Notes: a model not told the origin generated them from the sequence alone. 64,000 nt of DNA from VBWE01 sp943372645 (GCA_943372645.1 CALRZN010000021.1:1-64000); one strand, 5' to 3'. Counted from the stretch's first letter, positions 32,901-41,825 are shown. Made by a program: numbers and translations.

Positions 32901-34537
32901 CCTATGGGCTGAACACATCCGGCCCTTTTTTCGATGCCGACAGTGCTTTCATCAGTTGCGGGGAGGTTAACGGCGACAGTCTGCTTATAATGCATCTCCA
33001 TTACGACAACAGCAATAACATTAACTCGTTTCTCAATATTCCTTTGAGCCATGTTTCACTTTTTACATTATCAGGAGACGGAACCACGGACATAAATGGA
33101 ACAGACAGTATGTATTTCGATAAAATAATAGCCGGAGCCCCGCTGCTTATCAGCAATGCACCTGTTCAAATTCTATATGGTGATTTCCGGGAAGACCTGA
33201 CGATACAGACACACACAGCAATTGACACGCTTATTTTAAACAACCCCGGGTATAACTTCCTGCTCCCGGCCAATGACAGCGTAATTGTATCAGATCAGTT
33301 CCTTACAAACGGCAGCGCGGCACTTCCCATCAATATGACAAGCACTCAAAATGGCACCCAGGCAAATCTGCTGGTACTGTCGGACACCGTATGCATGGAG
33401 TATATGCGAATACAGGATGTTAATGCCACGGGAGGTGCTGTTTTTTACGCCGGATTTTACAGCACTGACTTTGGTAATAACACGGGGCTCAGCTTTACGG
33501 CCTGCTCGATCCCGGTTAGCACCGTTTGGCCAGGTGATGCCAATAATGATTTGACAGTTGACAACAGTGATCTGCTGAATATCGGCCTGGCATATAATGA
33601 ATCCGGATTTGTTCGTCCGGGAGCAACCACAAACTGGCAGGCTGAAACATGTGTTGACTGGAACAGGATTTTTGGAAGCGGGCTTAACATTTCTCATGCA
33701 GACTGCGATGGCAACGGTATGATAGACAGTACCGACCTTGCAGCCGTTTATCTTAATTACGGCCAGACCCATCCACCAATTGCACCTCCGGGCAACCCGG
33801 CATCTGCACCCCGTTCAGGAGAGAATATTTTTCTGGACCCGTTTCAGTTTAATTATTCCCCCGGTGATTTCGTTACAATACCGGTTAAACTGGGTACATC
33901 TATTGATCCTGCGGATGACATTTACGGAACAGCATACAAAATCACATATGACAATTCGAAAATCATTTCGGGAAGTGTAAGTATCTCCTTTCCATCCAGT
34001 TGGTTTACACCTGCCGGTAACCGGATCAATTTGCAAAAAGATTTCTTTGGATCAGGAATTATTCATGGCAGCCAGTCGCGCATTAATCTGACAAATATTA
34101 CCGGTGACGGAACTATTGCTTACCTCCATTTCCAGATCGACCCCGGTGCAAGCGGTCAGATTAACCTTGATATGATTGATGTTGTTGCGCTTGACAAGGA
34201 TGAAAATCCGATTACCCTTATACCTGCAGGAACAATCATTTACATTATGCCTCCGCTTGCCGCTTCTGCTGATGAGTTTCATGCAAACGCCGAGGTTTAC
34301 CCGAACCCTTCACCAGGCGACATCACGTTGCATTACCAGCTTAAAGTGAATACATCTGTAATGTTTTCTGTTTATGATCTGACTGGAAATTGTGTGTTCC
34401 GGGAAGCCGTGGAAAACCGCCCGGCAGGTGATCATAATATGACAATTGCTATGGCAAATCTCAGTGCGGGTATTTATACTTGCCGGTTTGCGGCAGGTGA
34501 TTTTATACAAACGTTCAAACTGGTTAAAACGAATTAA
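29918..34537 (+). CDS. Giant T9SS protein with three 390-aa repeats, dockerin-like and cohesin-like modules
   Basis: This gene encodes 1539 aa. The signal peptide (LFFSLFGLLLTSSLTAS) is followed by three long repeats, each opening with a W-rich motif: YYWVGNGGNWSDYNAHW near residue 25, IYWVGNSGSWTDAAHW near 415 and YYWINGQGNWYDPAHW near 805. Spacing is 390 aa each time. Each repeat then shows a DDVVFD.NSF-type strand and a beta-helix-like Thr/Ser/Asn-rich body. A dockerin-like pair of calcium loops (DANNDLTVDNSD, DCDGNGMIDSTD) starts near 1204, then a cohesin-like domain, and a type A sorting domain (VYPNPSPGDITLHY...LSAGIYTCRF). It should be a very large T9SS-exported surface protein. The bidirectional terminator at 34558 ends it. 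Confidence 0.88.
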   Translation: MKKHILLFFSLFGLLLTSSLTASTYYWVGNGGNWSDYNAHWATTSGGLIFFNQPPTISDDVVFDNNSFTVPGQIVNIDGSISTCRSFTIQPTVTNSPTFIAAPGHTSLQIYGSFTLQSSVLWSYNAILTFKAASGIHTIKSAGRQISEIDLENTNGAWIQTDSLPVTTLRINAGSFSTSNFPLKASGVYFGTTQANSFDAGTSRIYCDGWAASSFGMSTIDADSCTISVTIGFTNSGGRVFNKVIVPSYATVCSIGTDSCTIDSLMIFGQNVFLNGRNSNINRFYAQNAITANQPSTYHTAEFRGNVVFAANASSTFDTLYLNNGGSTLSLASTAIITINGTIRTSSAPCAGLVRIISTTSGQQATFHKTSGAVICSGLSLKDIKKTGAATFTANNSVNEGNVTGWVVNSISPRTIYWVGNSGSWTDAAHWSNISGGPGGACPPTLVDSIIFDANSMSIPNQTVSISQQVLSIYCINAMGLNFPTIFSSNMNIICTGSLQLPYNLQWISASNNILMSAISGTHTIQLGGNQFDDIVFNGTGRWNWLDSAYCSYLTISRGRVDLQMNFLSCEYFSCSPSSPVTLKMGNTTLQALSATFGSSSFLTLDADSSQIRVAQSFVSSGNHVFDTVISYYANPLTTEYIFQAGQINHLIVDHSSRTVQSGGIFKKVQANENLTLRATNTHIENLDARKHVYLELDAIVDTLRLNNPNYAVTLKTYKTLTVESIIASGSCSGTLTLQSADDSYMQSTSSLDQGFIVSASPSINVDGLLISNIGASGGAVFNATNSITNGIVTGWNISNTGSGTTYYWINGQGNWYDPAHWSLTSGGAPASCIPHLDDDVVFDVNSFTWNDTVNLLDGSAFCHNITCTGISVTPVFSGTLFYSPAPLGGIYISGNMLIQPGISWPYEGRTSFVGQERGRQIAAGGTRFTNVRFDGQGGSWILTDSLGYQFYFLNHRGYLDINGQTIRGNAVLELQDTTDLGAASILIGQSLFITYGLNTSGPFFDADSAFISCGEVNGDSLLIMHLHYDNSNNINSFLNIPLSHVSLFTLSGDGTTDINGTDSMYFDKIIAGAPLLISNAPVQILYGDFREDLTIQTHTAIDTLILNNPGYNFLLPANDSVIVSDQFLTNGSAALPINMTSTQNGTQANLLVLSDTVCMEYMRIQDVNATGGAVFYAGFYSTDFGNNTGLSFTACSIPVSTVWPGDANNDLTVDNSDLLNIGLAYNESGFVRPGATTNWQAETCVDWNRIFGSGLNISHADCDGNGMIDSTDLAAVYLNYGQTHPPIAPPGNPASAPRSGENIFLDPFQFNYSPGDFVTIPVKLGTSIDPADDIYGTAYKITYDNSKIISGSVSISFPSSWFTPAGNRINLQKDFFGSGIIHGSQSRINLTNITGDGTIAYLHFQIDPGASGQINLDMIDVVALDKDENPITLIPAGTIIYIMPPLAASADEFHANAEVYPNPSPGDITLHYQLKVNTSVMFSVYDLTGNCVFREAVENRPAGDHNMTIAMANLSAGIYTCRFAAGDFIQTFKLVKTN

Positions 34538-34557
34538 CCATCATCAAATGTGATCAT

Positions 34558-34597
34558 AAAAAGAAAAGCGCCTAAACAATCGGGCGCTTTTCTTTTT
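34558..34597. terminator. Bidirectional terminator
   Basis: A 15-bp stem (34558-34572 with 34583-34597) with an A-run on the left arm and a T-run on the right arm. It lies between the plus-strand T9SS gene and the minus-strand kynA, and can end both transcripts. Confidence 0.8.
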
Positions 34598-34624
34598 GTT
34601 TTATCGGTATCCTCTTTGACAGTG

Positions 34625-35554
34625 CTAAAAATTCCCCCAGTTTTCCAGCTCAGCAGCAGTCCAAAGTTCCGGGAAGAAAATGCGGCGCTGGTACGAGGGG
34701 TGGAGGTACTTCTGCCATTCGCTGCCACCGGTTGCGGCTTTCATTTCGCCTTTTGCATTGAGGTAATGTTCGGCGGTGCGCAGGTGTTCCAGCGGCCATT
34801 TTACGTTGTAGGTATGGTCGAAATCGCGGAGTGCGTTTTTCAGTTCGGCGTACCCGGCCGAAGCAGGATCGAGTGCGTTAAACCGGTGCAGCAGGTTTTT
34901 GCCGCGCATGGTATCGGCCAGTTTCAGCAGACTTTCAAGATAACGTTCTTCAAACAGGCGCAGCATCTGGTTCTTCTTCCCTGTTTTACGGTCGAGGCCG
35001 GCGTCTTTCCAGTACAGGTGATCAAACAGTACGTTCAGGTCCTGCTCCGCATCCATTTTGCCTTTCACGCGGTGATTGAGCAGCAGGTGCACATCGGTAC
35101 ACATCAGCTCTACCATGCGGAACTGCGCGCTCTGGAAACCACTTGCCGGTGCAAGTGCGAGGCGGAATTCGTTGTACTGCTCGTAATCCATGCCTTCGCG
35201 CATCACCCCGAACGACTGCGTAAGTATTCCGGCGTAGCGGTTTACACGCTCCAGTTTGAGGCGGAAAAAATCGGCCGGCGGCGTTTCGCCATCCACCACC
35301 TGTTTAAGTTCATGGATGATGAGTTTGAGCATCAGCTCCGTTACCTGGTGGTACATGATAAAAATCGGCTCGTCGGGGTAAGCCGTTTTGGGCCGCTGCA
35401 GCGAAAGCAACGTATCCAGTTCCACGTAATCCCAGTACGTGAGCGGTTTGCTGTACAGCATGCCTTTCAGGTATGAGCCCGGATCCTGGCCTTCGGCCTG
35501 GTGTTTTTCATTGATAAGACGGAGGGTTTCCTGGATATCGGGACGGTTTTCCAT
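34625..35554 (-). CDS. kynA: Tryptophan 2,3-dioxygenase
   Basis: Heme-dependent tryptophan 2,3-dioxygenase (309 aa) opens the indole ring of tryptophan to N-formylkynurenine, the first step of the kynurenine route. Family blocks are visible: YLKGMLYSKPLTYWDYVELD near the N-terminus (shown here at 20 residues), FIMYHQVTELMLKLIIHEL with the distal-pocket and helix residues, and RLALAPASGFQSAQFRMVE, which includes the substrate-binding SGFQS. The C-terminal TGGSEWQKYLHPSYQRR is typical. It is a single-gene unit; no kynurenine formamidase or kynureninase is present in the window. Confidence 0.95.
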   Translation of the reverse strand: MENRPDIQETLRLINEKHQAEGQDPGSYLKGMLYSKPLTYWDYVELDTLLSLQRPKTAYPDEPIFIMYHQVTELMLKLIIHELKQVVDGETPPADFFRLKLERVNRYAGILTQSFGVMREGMDYEQYNEFRLALAPASGFQSAQFRMVELMCTDVHLLLNHRVKGKMDAEQDLNVLFDHLYWKDAGLDRKTGKKNQMLRLFEERYLESLLKLADTMRGKNLLHRFNALDPASAGYAELKNALRDFDHTYNVKWPLEHLRTAEHYLNAKGEMKAATGGSEWQKYLHPSYQRRIFFPELWTAAELENWGNF

Positions 35555-35650
35555 AAAGTGTGCAGTTTAAAGCGGGTGCAAAATAGGAAAAGCCCCGCCG
35601 GGAAAAAAATGAGTTTGCTCATTGAACCGTAAACATGCAGAAGCCGCCAC

Positions 35651-35686
35651 AAAAAAGCCCGGCAACTGCGGAAACAGCTGCCGGGC
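35651..35686 (-). terminator. Rho-independent terminator
   Basis: A 12-pair GC-rich stem with one mismatch (35657-35668 with 35675-35686) is followed on the minus strand by six T (complement of 35651-35656). It ends the DUF3108 gene at 35709-36536. Confidence 0.75.
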
Positions 35687-35708
35687 GGGGGATGTAAATT
35701 ATGTTTGT

Positions 35709-36536
35709 TTATTTAACCAGGTTGAGCGGGTTGACCAGTCCGGAATAATTGGTCAGGTTCATTTTAATCGTACCTACTACGATGGAGGCTTCTGCGCGCA
35801 CCGGGACGTGGTTGGCATCGTCGCTGATCCACACGTTCAGGTCTTCCTCGTGTTTGAACACGCGGCCGGTTTGTACCACGGGACGGAATTTGAGGCAGTT
35901 GATTTTACCGATGTCCGACTTGATGGTTTCTTTACCAACGTATTTGATTTTGAGCGGCCAGATTTCGTTATCCATAAAACAGGGGATTTCGAACACGTCG
36001 CCTTTTTTGGCTTTGCTGAAATCCATGCTGCGGGCGTAATAGAACGACGAAATCATATCCTGCACATACTGCGGCACAGTCATCGGTTTTCCGTCAGACA
36101 TCACTTTGCCGTTTTTGTGGTCGTACACCTGTTTCTGGTTGATTTTAAAACCACCTTCATCCACCTGGCGAATGAACACAATCGGCGCCATGGCTTCTTC
36201 GTCAATGTACGACTCATAACGGTCGCGCACTTTGAAAAACCAGTCGAAACTGCCGCGCGAGTACCCGCGTCCGATCACGTGATAGGTATTGCGGCCGCTG
36301 ATCTGTTTGTTTTCGTTTTCCACCGTAATAACGGCTTCACCGGCGTTGATGAGGCCGTAGTGCATACGGTATTTCAGTTCTTCGCCGCGTTTGAAGGCCT
36401 TGTTGGTTACTTTACGCAGTTCTTCTTTGCCGCTTACAGCGGAATCTTTCTCCCCGGACTGCACGAGTTGGGCTCCTGTGCCTCCCCAAACCGGGAAAGC
36501 AACCGCAGAAGCCAGTGTGATGATGAATCGTTTCAT
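35709..36536 (-). CDS. DUF3108 exported protein
   Basis: This gene encodes about 275 aa. A signal peptide (MKRFIITLASAVAFPVWG) is followed by a DUF3108 domain: RGEELKYRMHYGLINAGEAVI, here cited as ELKYRMHYGLINAGEA, and later SFDWFFKVRDRYESYID, both family hallmarks. The late GRVFKHEEDLNVWISDDANH and VPVRAEASIVVGTIKMNL fit too. The domain is beta-rich and periplasmic; its function is unknown. The start at 36536 begins the signal peptide; the earlier in-frame start at 36659 would add a non-signal extension. A strong terminator lies downstream. Confidence 0.9.
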   Translation of the reverse strand: MKRFIITLASAVAFPVWGGTGAQLVQSGEKDSAVSGKEELRKVTNKAFKRGEELKYRMHYGLINAGEAVITVENENKQISGRNTYHVIGRGYSRGSFDWFFKVRDRYESYIDEEAMAPIVFIRQVDEGGFKINQKQVYDHKNGKVMSDGKPMTVPQYVQDMISSFYYARSMDFSKAKKGDVFEIPCFMDNEIWPLKIKYVGKETIKSDIGKINCLKFRPVVQTGRVFKHEEDLNVWISDDANHVPVRAEASIVVGTIKMNLTNYSGLVNPLNLVK

Positions 36537-36737
36537 TTTGCAAGAAGCGTTTGTTACTATCTGGCAAACGACATGCCAATAAACGTGGCAGACCGCTGTC
36601 AGCTTACCAAAATACGGATTTCCAGGGGAAAAGGTTGGAATCATTTCCCCAGAAAACACCCCAAAAGGGAATACAAGCTCCTTAAAAGAACCGCAGTCCC
36701 CGTAAAAAATCGTTTTAAAAAAAACGATGGTTTATAG

Positions 36738-36869
36738 CAGACATCTTACATTTAGTGGCAGCGGCAGGAGGCAGTGGCAGTTGTGTTTTTGTAAGGAACA
36801 GATTCATATTCTGAAATACCTGCCGACTGCTACTGCTGCCTGCCACTGCCACTAATTCCGGGATGTCTG
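36738..36869. repeat. Dispersed foldback repeat (copy 1)
   Basis: Outer arms CAGACATC and GATGTCTG (36738-36745 with 36862-36869) and inner arms TTAGTGGCAG and CTGCCACTAA (36752-36761 with 36846-36855) pair perfectly, enclosing GCAG/CTGC-rich tracts. A 70-nt core (36781-36850) recurs at 60382-60451 with about six differences. Confidence 0.75.
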
Positions 36870-36884
36870 TTTTAAAAGAACTTT

Positions 36885-39677
36885 TTACACCACAATGTTA
36901 ATAATGCGGTTGGGCACCACGATCACCTTTTTCGGGGCTTTACCTTCGAGCCATTTCTGGATTTCTTCACCGGTCATTACTTCTTTTTCGATGTCGGCTG
37001 GCGAAAGTCCAACGGCTACCGTTTGTTTGAAACGCACTTTGCCGTTAATCTGCACCGGGTAATCGAAACTGCTTTCGGCCAGGTACTGTTCATCAAACGC
37101 CGGGAAGGTTTCAGCAGTGATGCTGTTACTGTGACCGAGTTTTTCCCAGAGCTCTTCGGCGATGTGCGGCGCAAAGGTGGAAAGCGCAATCGTAAGCGGT
37201 TCGAGCACCGCGCGTTTGTTACACTTCAGGTCGGTGAGTTCGTTGCAGGCAATCATAAACGTACTTACGCCGGTGTTAAACGCCATGCGCTCGATGTCTT
37301 CGTGCAGTTTTTTCAGCGCCTTGTGTAAGGTTTTCAGTTCGGGTTTGGAAGCAGCTTCGTCTGACACGCTGAAATTGTTCTGCGCATCATGAAACAAACG
37401 CCAGTAACGGCGCAGGAAATTGTGCACCCCGCTGATGCCGTTCGTATTCCACGGCTTGGCCTGGTCGAGCGGACCGAGGAACATTTCGTACATGCGGAGC
37501 GTGTCGGCACCGTATTGATCGCAAACCGAATCGGGGTTTACGACGTTGTGCCAGCGTTTCGACATTTTTTCTACTTCGCTGCCGCAGATGTATTTTCCAT
37601 CTTCAAGTATAAACGTTGCATCTGCAAATTCAGGACGCCATGTTTTGAAACGTTCGATGTCAAGCACTGTGTTGTCAACCATATTCACATCAACATGCAA
37701 TGCGGTTGTATCGTGTTCTTTGCGTAATCCGAAAGAAACAAATTCATTGGTGCCGTTGATGCGATATACGAGCTGCGACGTGCCCTGTATCATCCCCTGG
37801 TTCACCAGCTTCTTCGCCGGTTCTTCTACCGGAATTTTCCCGATGTCGTAGAGGAACTTCGTCCAGAAACGTACATACAATAAGTGACCGGTGGCGTGTT
37901 CTGCACCGCCGATGTACAAATCAACCTGTTTCCAGTAATTGATCGCATCAGCCGAAGCAAACGTATTTTCGTTTTTCGGATCCATGTAACGCAGGAAGTA
38001 CCAGCTGCTGCCGGCCCATCCGGGCATGGTGGTCCATTCGTAATCGTACTGGCCGTTGTACTTCCAGTCTTTTGCGCGGGCCAGGGGCGGTTCACCGGTT
38101 TCGGTGGGTAAAAATTTATCTACTTCCGGCAGCACCAGCGGCAGTTCGTTTTCGCTGAGCGGAGTCGGAATTCCGTCTTTGTAATAAATCGGGATCGGTT
38201 CGCCCCAGTAGCGCTGGCGGCCGAACGCAGCATCGCGCAGGCGGAAGTTTATTTTTCCTTTTCCGAAACCGCGTTTTTCAATTTCTTCAATCGCGCGGCG
38301 GATGGCGGCTTTTACGTCCAGGCCATTTAAAAAATCGGAATTGATGCAGGTGCCTTCTTTGTCATCGTACGATTGTGCGGTAACATCAGCTGCTCCATCT
38401 TTCGGTTGAATGACCTGCGTGATGGGCAAACCAAAATGTTTTGCAAACGCATGGTCGCGGCTGTCGTGGCCGGGAACCGCCATTACTGCACCGGTTCCAT
38501 AACCGGCCAGTACGTACTCACCGATCCACACGGGCACACGCGCACCGGTAAACGGATGCAGCACATACGCGCCGGTAAATTGTCCGCTCACCGTTTTTAC
38601 ATCGGCCTGGCGTTCGCGTTCCGATTTATTTTTGGCCACGTTTACGTACGCATCCACCGCTGCGCGGTATTCATCGGTAGTAACCACGTTCACCAGTTCG
38701 TGTTCCGGCGCAAGTGTTACAAACGAAACCCCGAACACCGTATCAGGCCGTGTGGTAAACACCTCCACTACCCCATCGTGTTTTTCGAGTTTGAAACGGA
38801 TGGAAGTGCCTTCACTTTTCCCGATCCAGTTGCGCTGTGCATCTTTCATGCTTTCGGTCCAGTCGAGTGCATCGAGGTCTTTCAGTAAACGGTCGGCATA
38901 GGCGGTAATGCGCATGCTCCACTGCGGCATGCGTTTGCGTTCAACCGGGTAACCGCCGCGTTCCGAAACGCCGTCTTTCACTTCGTCGTTGGCCAGCACG
39001 GTGCCCAGCTGCGGACACCAGTTTACCCAGGCTTCGCTGAGGTAGGCCATGCGGAAGTTCATGAGAATGCCGGACTTTTCTTTTTCTGAAAACCCGTTCC
39101 AGGCCTCCGCTGTAAACGGCTGCACATCGTGTTCAATGTCGCCGGTTAAAAATTCGTGCGCTTCGCCTTTAAATCCTTCGGATTGAAAAACAGCGATGAG
39201 CGTGTCAATGGATTCTGCTTTTTTTGATTTGCAGTTGTACCACGATTTGAAGAGCTGCAGAAAAATCCACTGTGTCCATTTATAATAGTTCGGCTCGCAG
39301 GTTTTTACCTGGCGGTCCCAGTCGAAACTGAAACCGATTTTGTCCAGCTGTTCGCGGTAGCGGGTAATGTTTTCCTGCGTGGTTTCGGCCGGGTGGCGGC
39401 CGGTTTGTATGGCATACTGTTCAGCGGGCAGGCCGAAGGCATCGTAGCCCATCGGGTGCAGTACATTGAAACCGTTCAGGCGTTTGTAGCGTGCGTAAAT
39501 ATCAGACGCAATGAAACCGAGCGGATGGCCTACGTGCAGGCCAGCACCGGATGGATACGGGAACATGTCAAGCACATAAAATTTCGGCTTGCTGTTGTCG
39601 TCGGTTACGCGATAAGTGTTACGTTTTCGCCACTCATCCTGCCACTTTTTTTCGATTGCTCTGAAATCGTATTCCAT
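36885..39677 (-). CDS. leuS: Leucyl-tRNA synthetase
   Basis: LeuRS (930 aa) charges tRNA-Leu. The class I signature GAGLHVGHPLG is near residue 44, and the KMSKS loop is present as KMSKRWHNVVNPD near residue 706. The long editing (CP1) insertion with TTRPDTVFGVSFV and GTGAVMAVPGHDSRD, including the conserved Thr-rich and Asp residues, is complete. The C-terminal anticodon-binding helices and small C-terminal domain (VQINGKVRFKQTVAVG) end it. The start MEYDFRAIEKKWQDEW at 39677 is the family start; the reading frame is open further to 39827 but without homology. Single gene. Confidence 0.97.
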   Translation of the reverse strand: MEYDFRAIEKKWQDEWRKRNTYRVTDDNSKPKFYVLDMFPYPSGAGLHVGHPLGFIASDIYARYKRLNGFNVLHPMGYDAFGLPAEQYAIQTGRHPAETTQENITRYREQLDKIGFSFDWDRQVKTCEPNYYKWTQWIFLQLFKSWYNCKSKKAESIDTLIAVFQSEGFKGEAHEFLTGDIEHDVQPFTAEAWNGFSEKEKSGILMNFRMAYLSEAWVNWCPQLGTVLANDEVKDGVSERGGYPVERKRMPQWSMRITAYADRLLKDLDALDWTESMKDAQRNWIGKSEGTSIRFKLEKHDGVVEVFTTRPDTVFGVSFVTLAPEHELVNVVTTDEYRAAVDAYVNVAKNKSERERQADVKTVSGQFTGAYVLHPFTGARVPVWIGEYVLAGYGTGAVMAVPGHDSRDHAFAKHFGLPITQVIQPKDGAADVTAQSYDDKEGTCINSDFLNGLDVKAAIRRAIEEIEKRGFGKGKINFRLRDAAFGRQRYWGEPIPIYYKDGIPTPLSENELPLVLPEVDKFLPTETGEPPLARAKDWKYNGQYDYEWTTMPGWAGSSWYFLRYMDPKNENTFASADAINYWKQVDLYIGGAEHATGHLLYVRFWTKFLYDIGKIPVEEPAKKLVNQGMIQGTSQLVYRINGTNEFVSFGLRKEHDTTALHVDVNMVDNTVLDIERFKTWRPEFADATFILEDGKYICGSEVEKMSKRWHNVVNPDSVCDQYGADTLRMYEMFLGPLDQAKPWNTNGISGVHNFLRRYWRLFHDAQNNFSVSDEAASKPELKTLHKALKKLHEDIERMAFNTGVSTFMIACNELTDLKCNKRAVLEPLTIALSTFAPHIAEELWEKLGHSNSITAETFPAFDEQYLAESSFDYPVQINGKVRFKQTVAVGLSPADIEKEVMTGEEIQKWLEGKAPKKVIVVPNRIINIVV

Positions 39678-39799
39678 ATAATTCACAGGTGTTTCAAGGA
39701 CGACGAAGGTACGGAAATTCGGTAAATGGATGGCATCGTTACCCTGCTTTAAAACATGCAGCCAAAAATGCACGGCAATGGGTTTCGGACATTTTTTAT

Positions 39800-39807
39800 T
39801 ATATTTG
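39800..39807 (+). promoter_or_regulatory. Promoter -7 box (TATATTTG)
   Basis: A perfect TAnnTTTG match 40 nt before the ATG at 39848. No good -33 element was found. Confidence 0.45.
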
Positions 39808-39847
39808 AATTGGTTCTCCCGCAGCACGAATTAAACCTACTCCTCTC

Positions 39848-40855
39848 ATGAAATCATTTTACGCATTAGTCTTCTGCTGTTTTGGGTTAAACGCCGGTGC
39901 ACAAACGTATCTGACGATTCCTGATTCCAATGCAACCTGGTCGGAATCGTATGCTGTTTGCAACCCGCCGCTGGGTTCACAGCAGTCCACCACGTACGAA
40001 CTGTATTCGCTGGGCGATACTGTCATCAACACGTTTACGTACAAAAAGATTTATGAGTCGGGGCATGGCAAGAACAATTTCTGCGGCATTTTCCCGAACA
40101 CCGTTCCGCCTGATTTTACTTTTCAAAACCAGTTGCATGGCTACATCCGCGAAAGCGGCAACGGAAAAGTGTATTACCGTTCGGCGCAGATGAGTTCCGA
40201 CACCTTGTTGTTTGATTACAACCGGCTTATTCCGGGGCAGCAGTTTCCGAACTGTTACCTTTACGATTCATTGCTGCGGGTCAATTCAAACGGCGATCTG
40301 CAGCAGTTTTATGTTACGTTTATTGATACCATTGCCTACAACAGCCAGCTGCGCCGCAGGTACAACCTTGTGGGATACAGCCTCAACGACACGGCCACAC
40401 AAACACTTGGTTCGATCATCGAAGGCATCGGCAGTTCGTTCGGTCTCACTAATCAACTTTTTTATCAAAGTGGTTTCGGACCTGCACGTGATGGTGCATT
40501 GTATTGTTACCGGGAAGACAATCAGCCCCAGCTGCTCATCGGCATGGGAAATTCCATGGGCTGTTTTACATTTTATGGCATTACGGAAGCGGCACAAAAA
40601 CCACTTTCATTTACGTTGCAGCCGAACCCGACCGAACGGAATTTCCGGATTCAAATGCCCGAAGACTACTCCGGATCGGCCGAACTTATCATCTACAACC
40701 TGCTGGGGCAGCCGGTTTACCGGGTAAATAAAATCACATTTAACGGCACCAACAGCATTTTTGTTGACGTGGAAAATATGCCGCCGGGTATTTACAATGT
40801 GCATGTAAATCCGTCGCAGGGGCGGCCGGGCACACAGCGGCTGGTGATCCGCTGA
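39848..40855 (+). CDS. T9SS-exported protein of unknown function
   Basis: This gene encodes 335 aa. The signal peptide (MKSFYALVFCCFGLNAGAQ) is followed by a single beta-rich domain of about 220 aa and then a type A sorting domain: LQPNPTERNFRIQM, ELIIYNLLGQPVYRV and PPGIYNVHVNPSQG. The N-terminal domain (TWSESYAVCNPPL, TYKKIYESGHG) resembles small T9SS proteins seen in many Bacteroidota and has no catalytic motif that I can see. It should be secreted through the outer membrane. It lies divergently from leuS. Confidence 0.85.
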   Translation: MKSFYALVFCCFGLNAGAQTYLTIPDSNATWSESYAVCNPPLGSQQSTTYELYSLGDTVINTFTYKKIYESGHGKNNFCGIFPNTVPPDFTFQNQLHGYIRESGNGKVYYRSAQMSSDTLLFDYNRLIPGQQFPNCYLYDSLLRVNSNGDLQQFYVTFIDTIAYNSQLRRRYNLVGYSLNDTATQTLGSIIEGIGSSFGLTNQLFYQSGFGPARDGALYCYREDNQPQLLIGMGNSMGCFTFYGITEAAQKPLSFTLQPNPTERNFRIQMPEDYSGSAELIIYNLLGQPVYRVNKITFNGTNSIFVDVENMPPGIYNVHVNPSQGRPGTQRLVIR

Positions 40856-40924
40856 ACGGGGTTTTCAACAGTACAGGTGTTTACATCTTGCCGGGTAAGG
40901 CCGGAAGCGGGCGGACGGAATATG

Positions 40925-40932
40925 TAGTTTTG
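40925..40932 (+). promoter_or_regulatory. Promoter -7 box (TAGTTTTG)
   Basis: A perfect TAnnTTTG match 20 nt before the GTG start of ftsX. Confidence 0.5.
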
Positions 40933-40952
40933 TTTTCAAACTAGCATAAACC

Positions 40953-41825
40953 GTGTCCAATTCGAGCCGTTTCAGTATCCGTTCCTCTTCGTTCACCATT
41001 GTGCTGAGCATTGCGCTGGTGCTTACCATGCTCGGGCTGCTCTGCCTCATATTGCTGAAGGCCAAGTCGCTTTCGGATTATGTGAAAGAAAACATCATCA
41101 TTACTGTTTTCTTAGATGAGAACTCAAAAGAGTCGGACATTATTTCGCTGCAGAAAAAAATAGACGCTTCGCCCTACCGCCGATCATCGGTGCATGTTAC
41201 CAAGGAAGAAGCCGCCAAATCGCTGCAGGAAGAACTGGGCGATGATTTTATCCAGACGCTGGGTTACAATCCGCTCGAACCTTCCATTGAAATTTCGCTG
41301 AAAGCAAATTACGCCAACAACGACAGCATTGCGTGGATTGAAAAAGAGCTGCGCAGCGACATCAAGGTAAAAGATGTGCACTACCACAAAAACATGGTGA
41401 GTGCGATGAACGAAAACGTAAAAAAATGGAGCATCGGCCTGCTCGTGTTCAGCGGGGTGCTGCTGCTGATTGCGATTGCGCTGATCAATAATACGATCCG
41501 GCTTTCGATTTATTCCAAACGGTTTCTCATCCGCACAATGACACTGGTGGGTGCCACGCAGCGTTTTATCCGCCGGCCGTTTGTACTGAGCGGCATCCGC
41601 AACGGTATTTTTGGTTCAATCCTGGCGATTGCTTTTGTAAGCGGCATCATCTACGGCCTCGACCAGGTTCCCGATTTTCATGACCTGTCGGTTGCAGAAC
41701 CTCAAACGCTGCTGGTGCTTTTCGGACTGATTACGTTGCTGGGCATTGTAATCACGTGGATAAGCACCACGCTGAGCGTACGGAAGTACCTGCGCCAGGA
41801 TATGGATGCGCTGTATAAGAACTAA
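40953..41825 (+). CDS. ftsX: FtsX-family cell-division permease
   Basis: This gene encodes 290 aa. Four membrane helices are seen: the first near residues 14-35 (VLSIALVLTMLGLLCLILL), then a periplasmic domain of about 120 aa, and three more between 160 and 280 (LLVFSGVLLLIAIALI, FGSILAIAFVSGIIYGL, LLVLFGLITLLGIVITWI). The layout and IRTMTLVGATQRFIRRPFVLSG are the FtsX permease pattern. FtsX works with the ATPase FtsE to control peptidoglycan hydrolases at division; ftsE is not next door. The start codon is GTG, with a -7 box 20 nt upstream. It opens the cluster DUF3098-uppP-truB-queA-ispD. Confidence 0.93.
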   Translation: MSNSSRFSIRSSSFTIVLSIALVLTMLGLLCLILLKAKSLSDYVKENIIITVFLDENSKESDIISLQKKIDASPYRRSSVHVTKEEAAKSLQEELGDDFIQTLGYNPLEPSIEISLKANYANNDSIAWIEKELRSDIKVKDVHYHKNMVSAMNENVKKWSIGLLVFSGVLLLIAIALINNTIRLSIYSKRFLIRTMTLVGATQRFIRRPFVLSGIRNGIFGSILAIAFVSGIIYGLDQVPDFHDLSVAEPQTLLVLFGLITLLGIVITWISTTLSVRKYLRQDMDALYKN

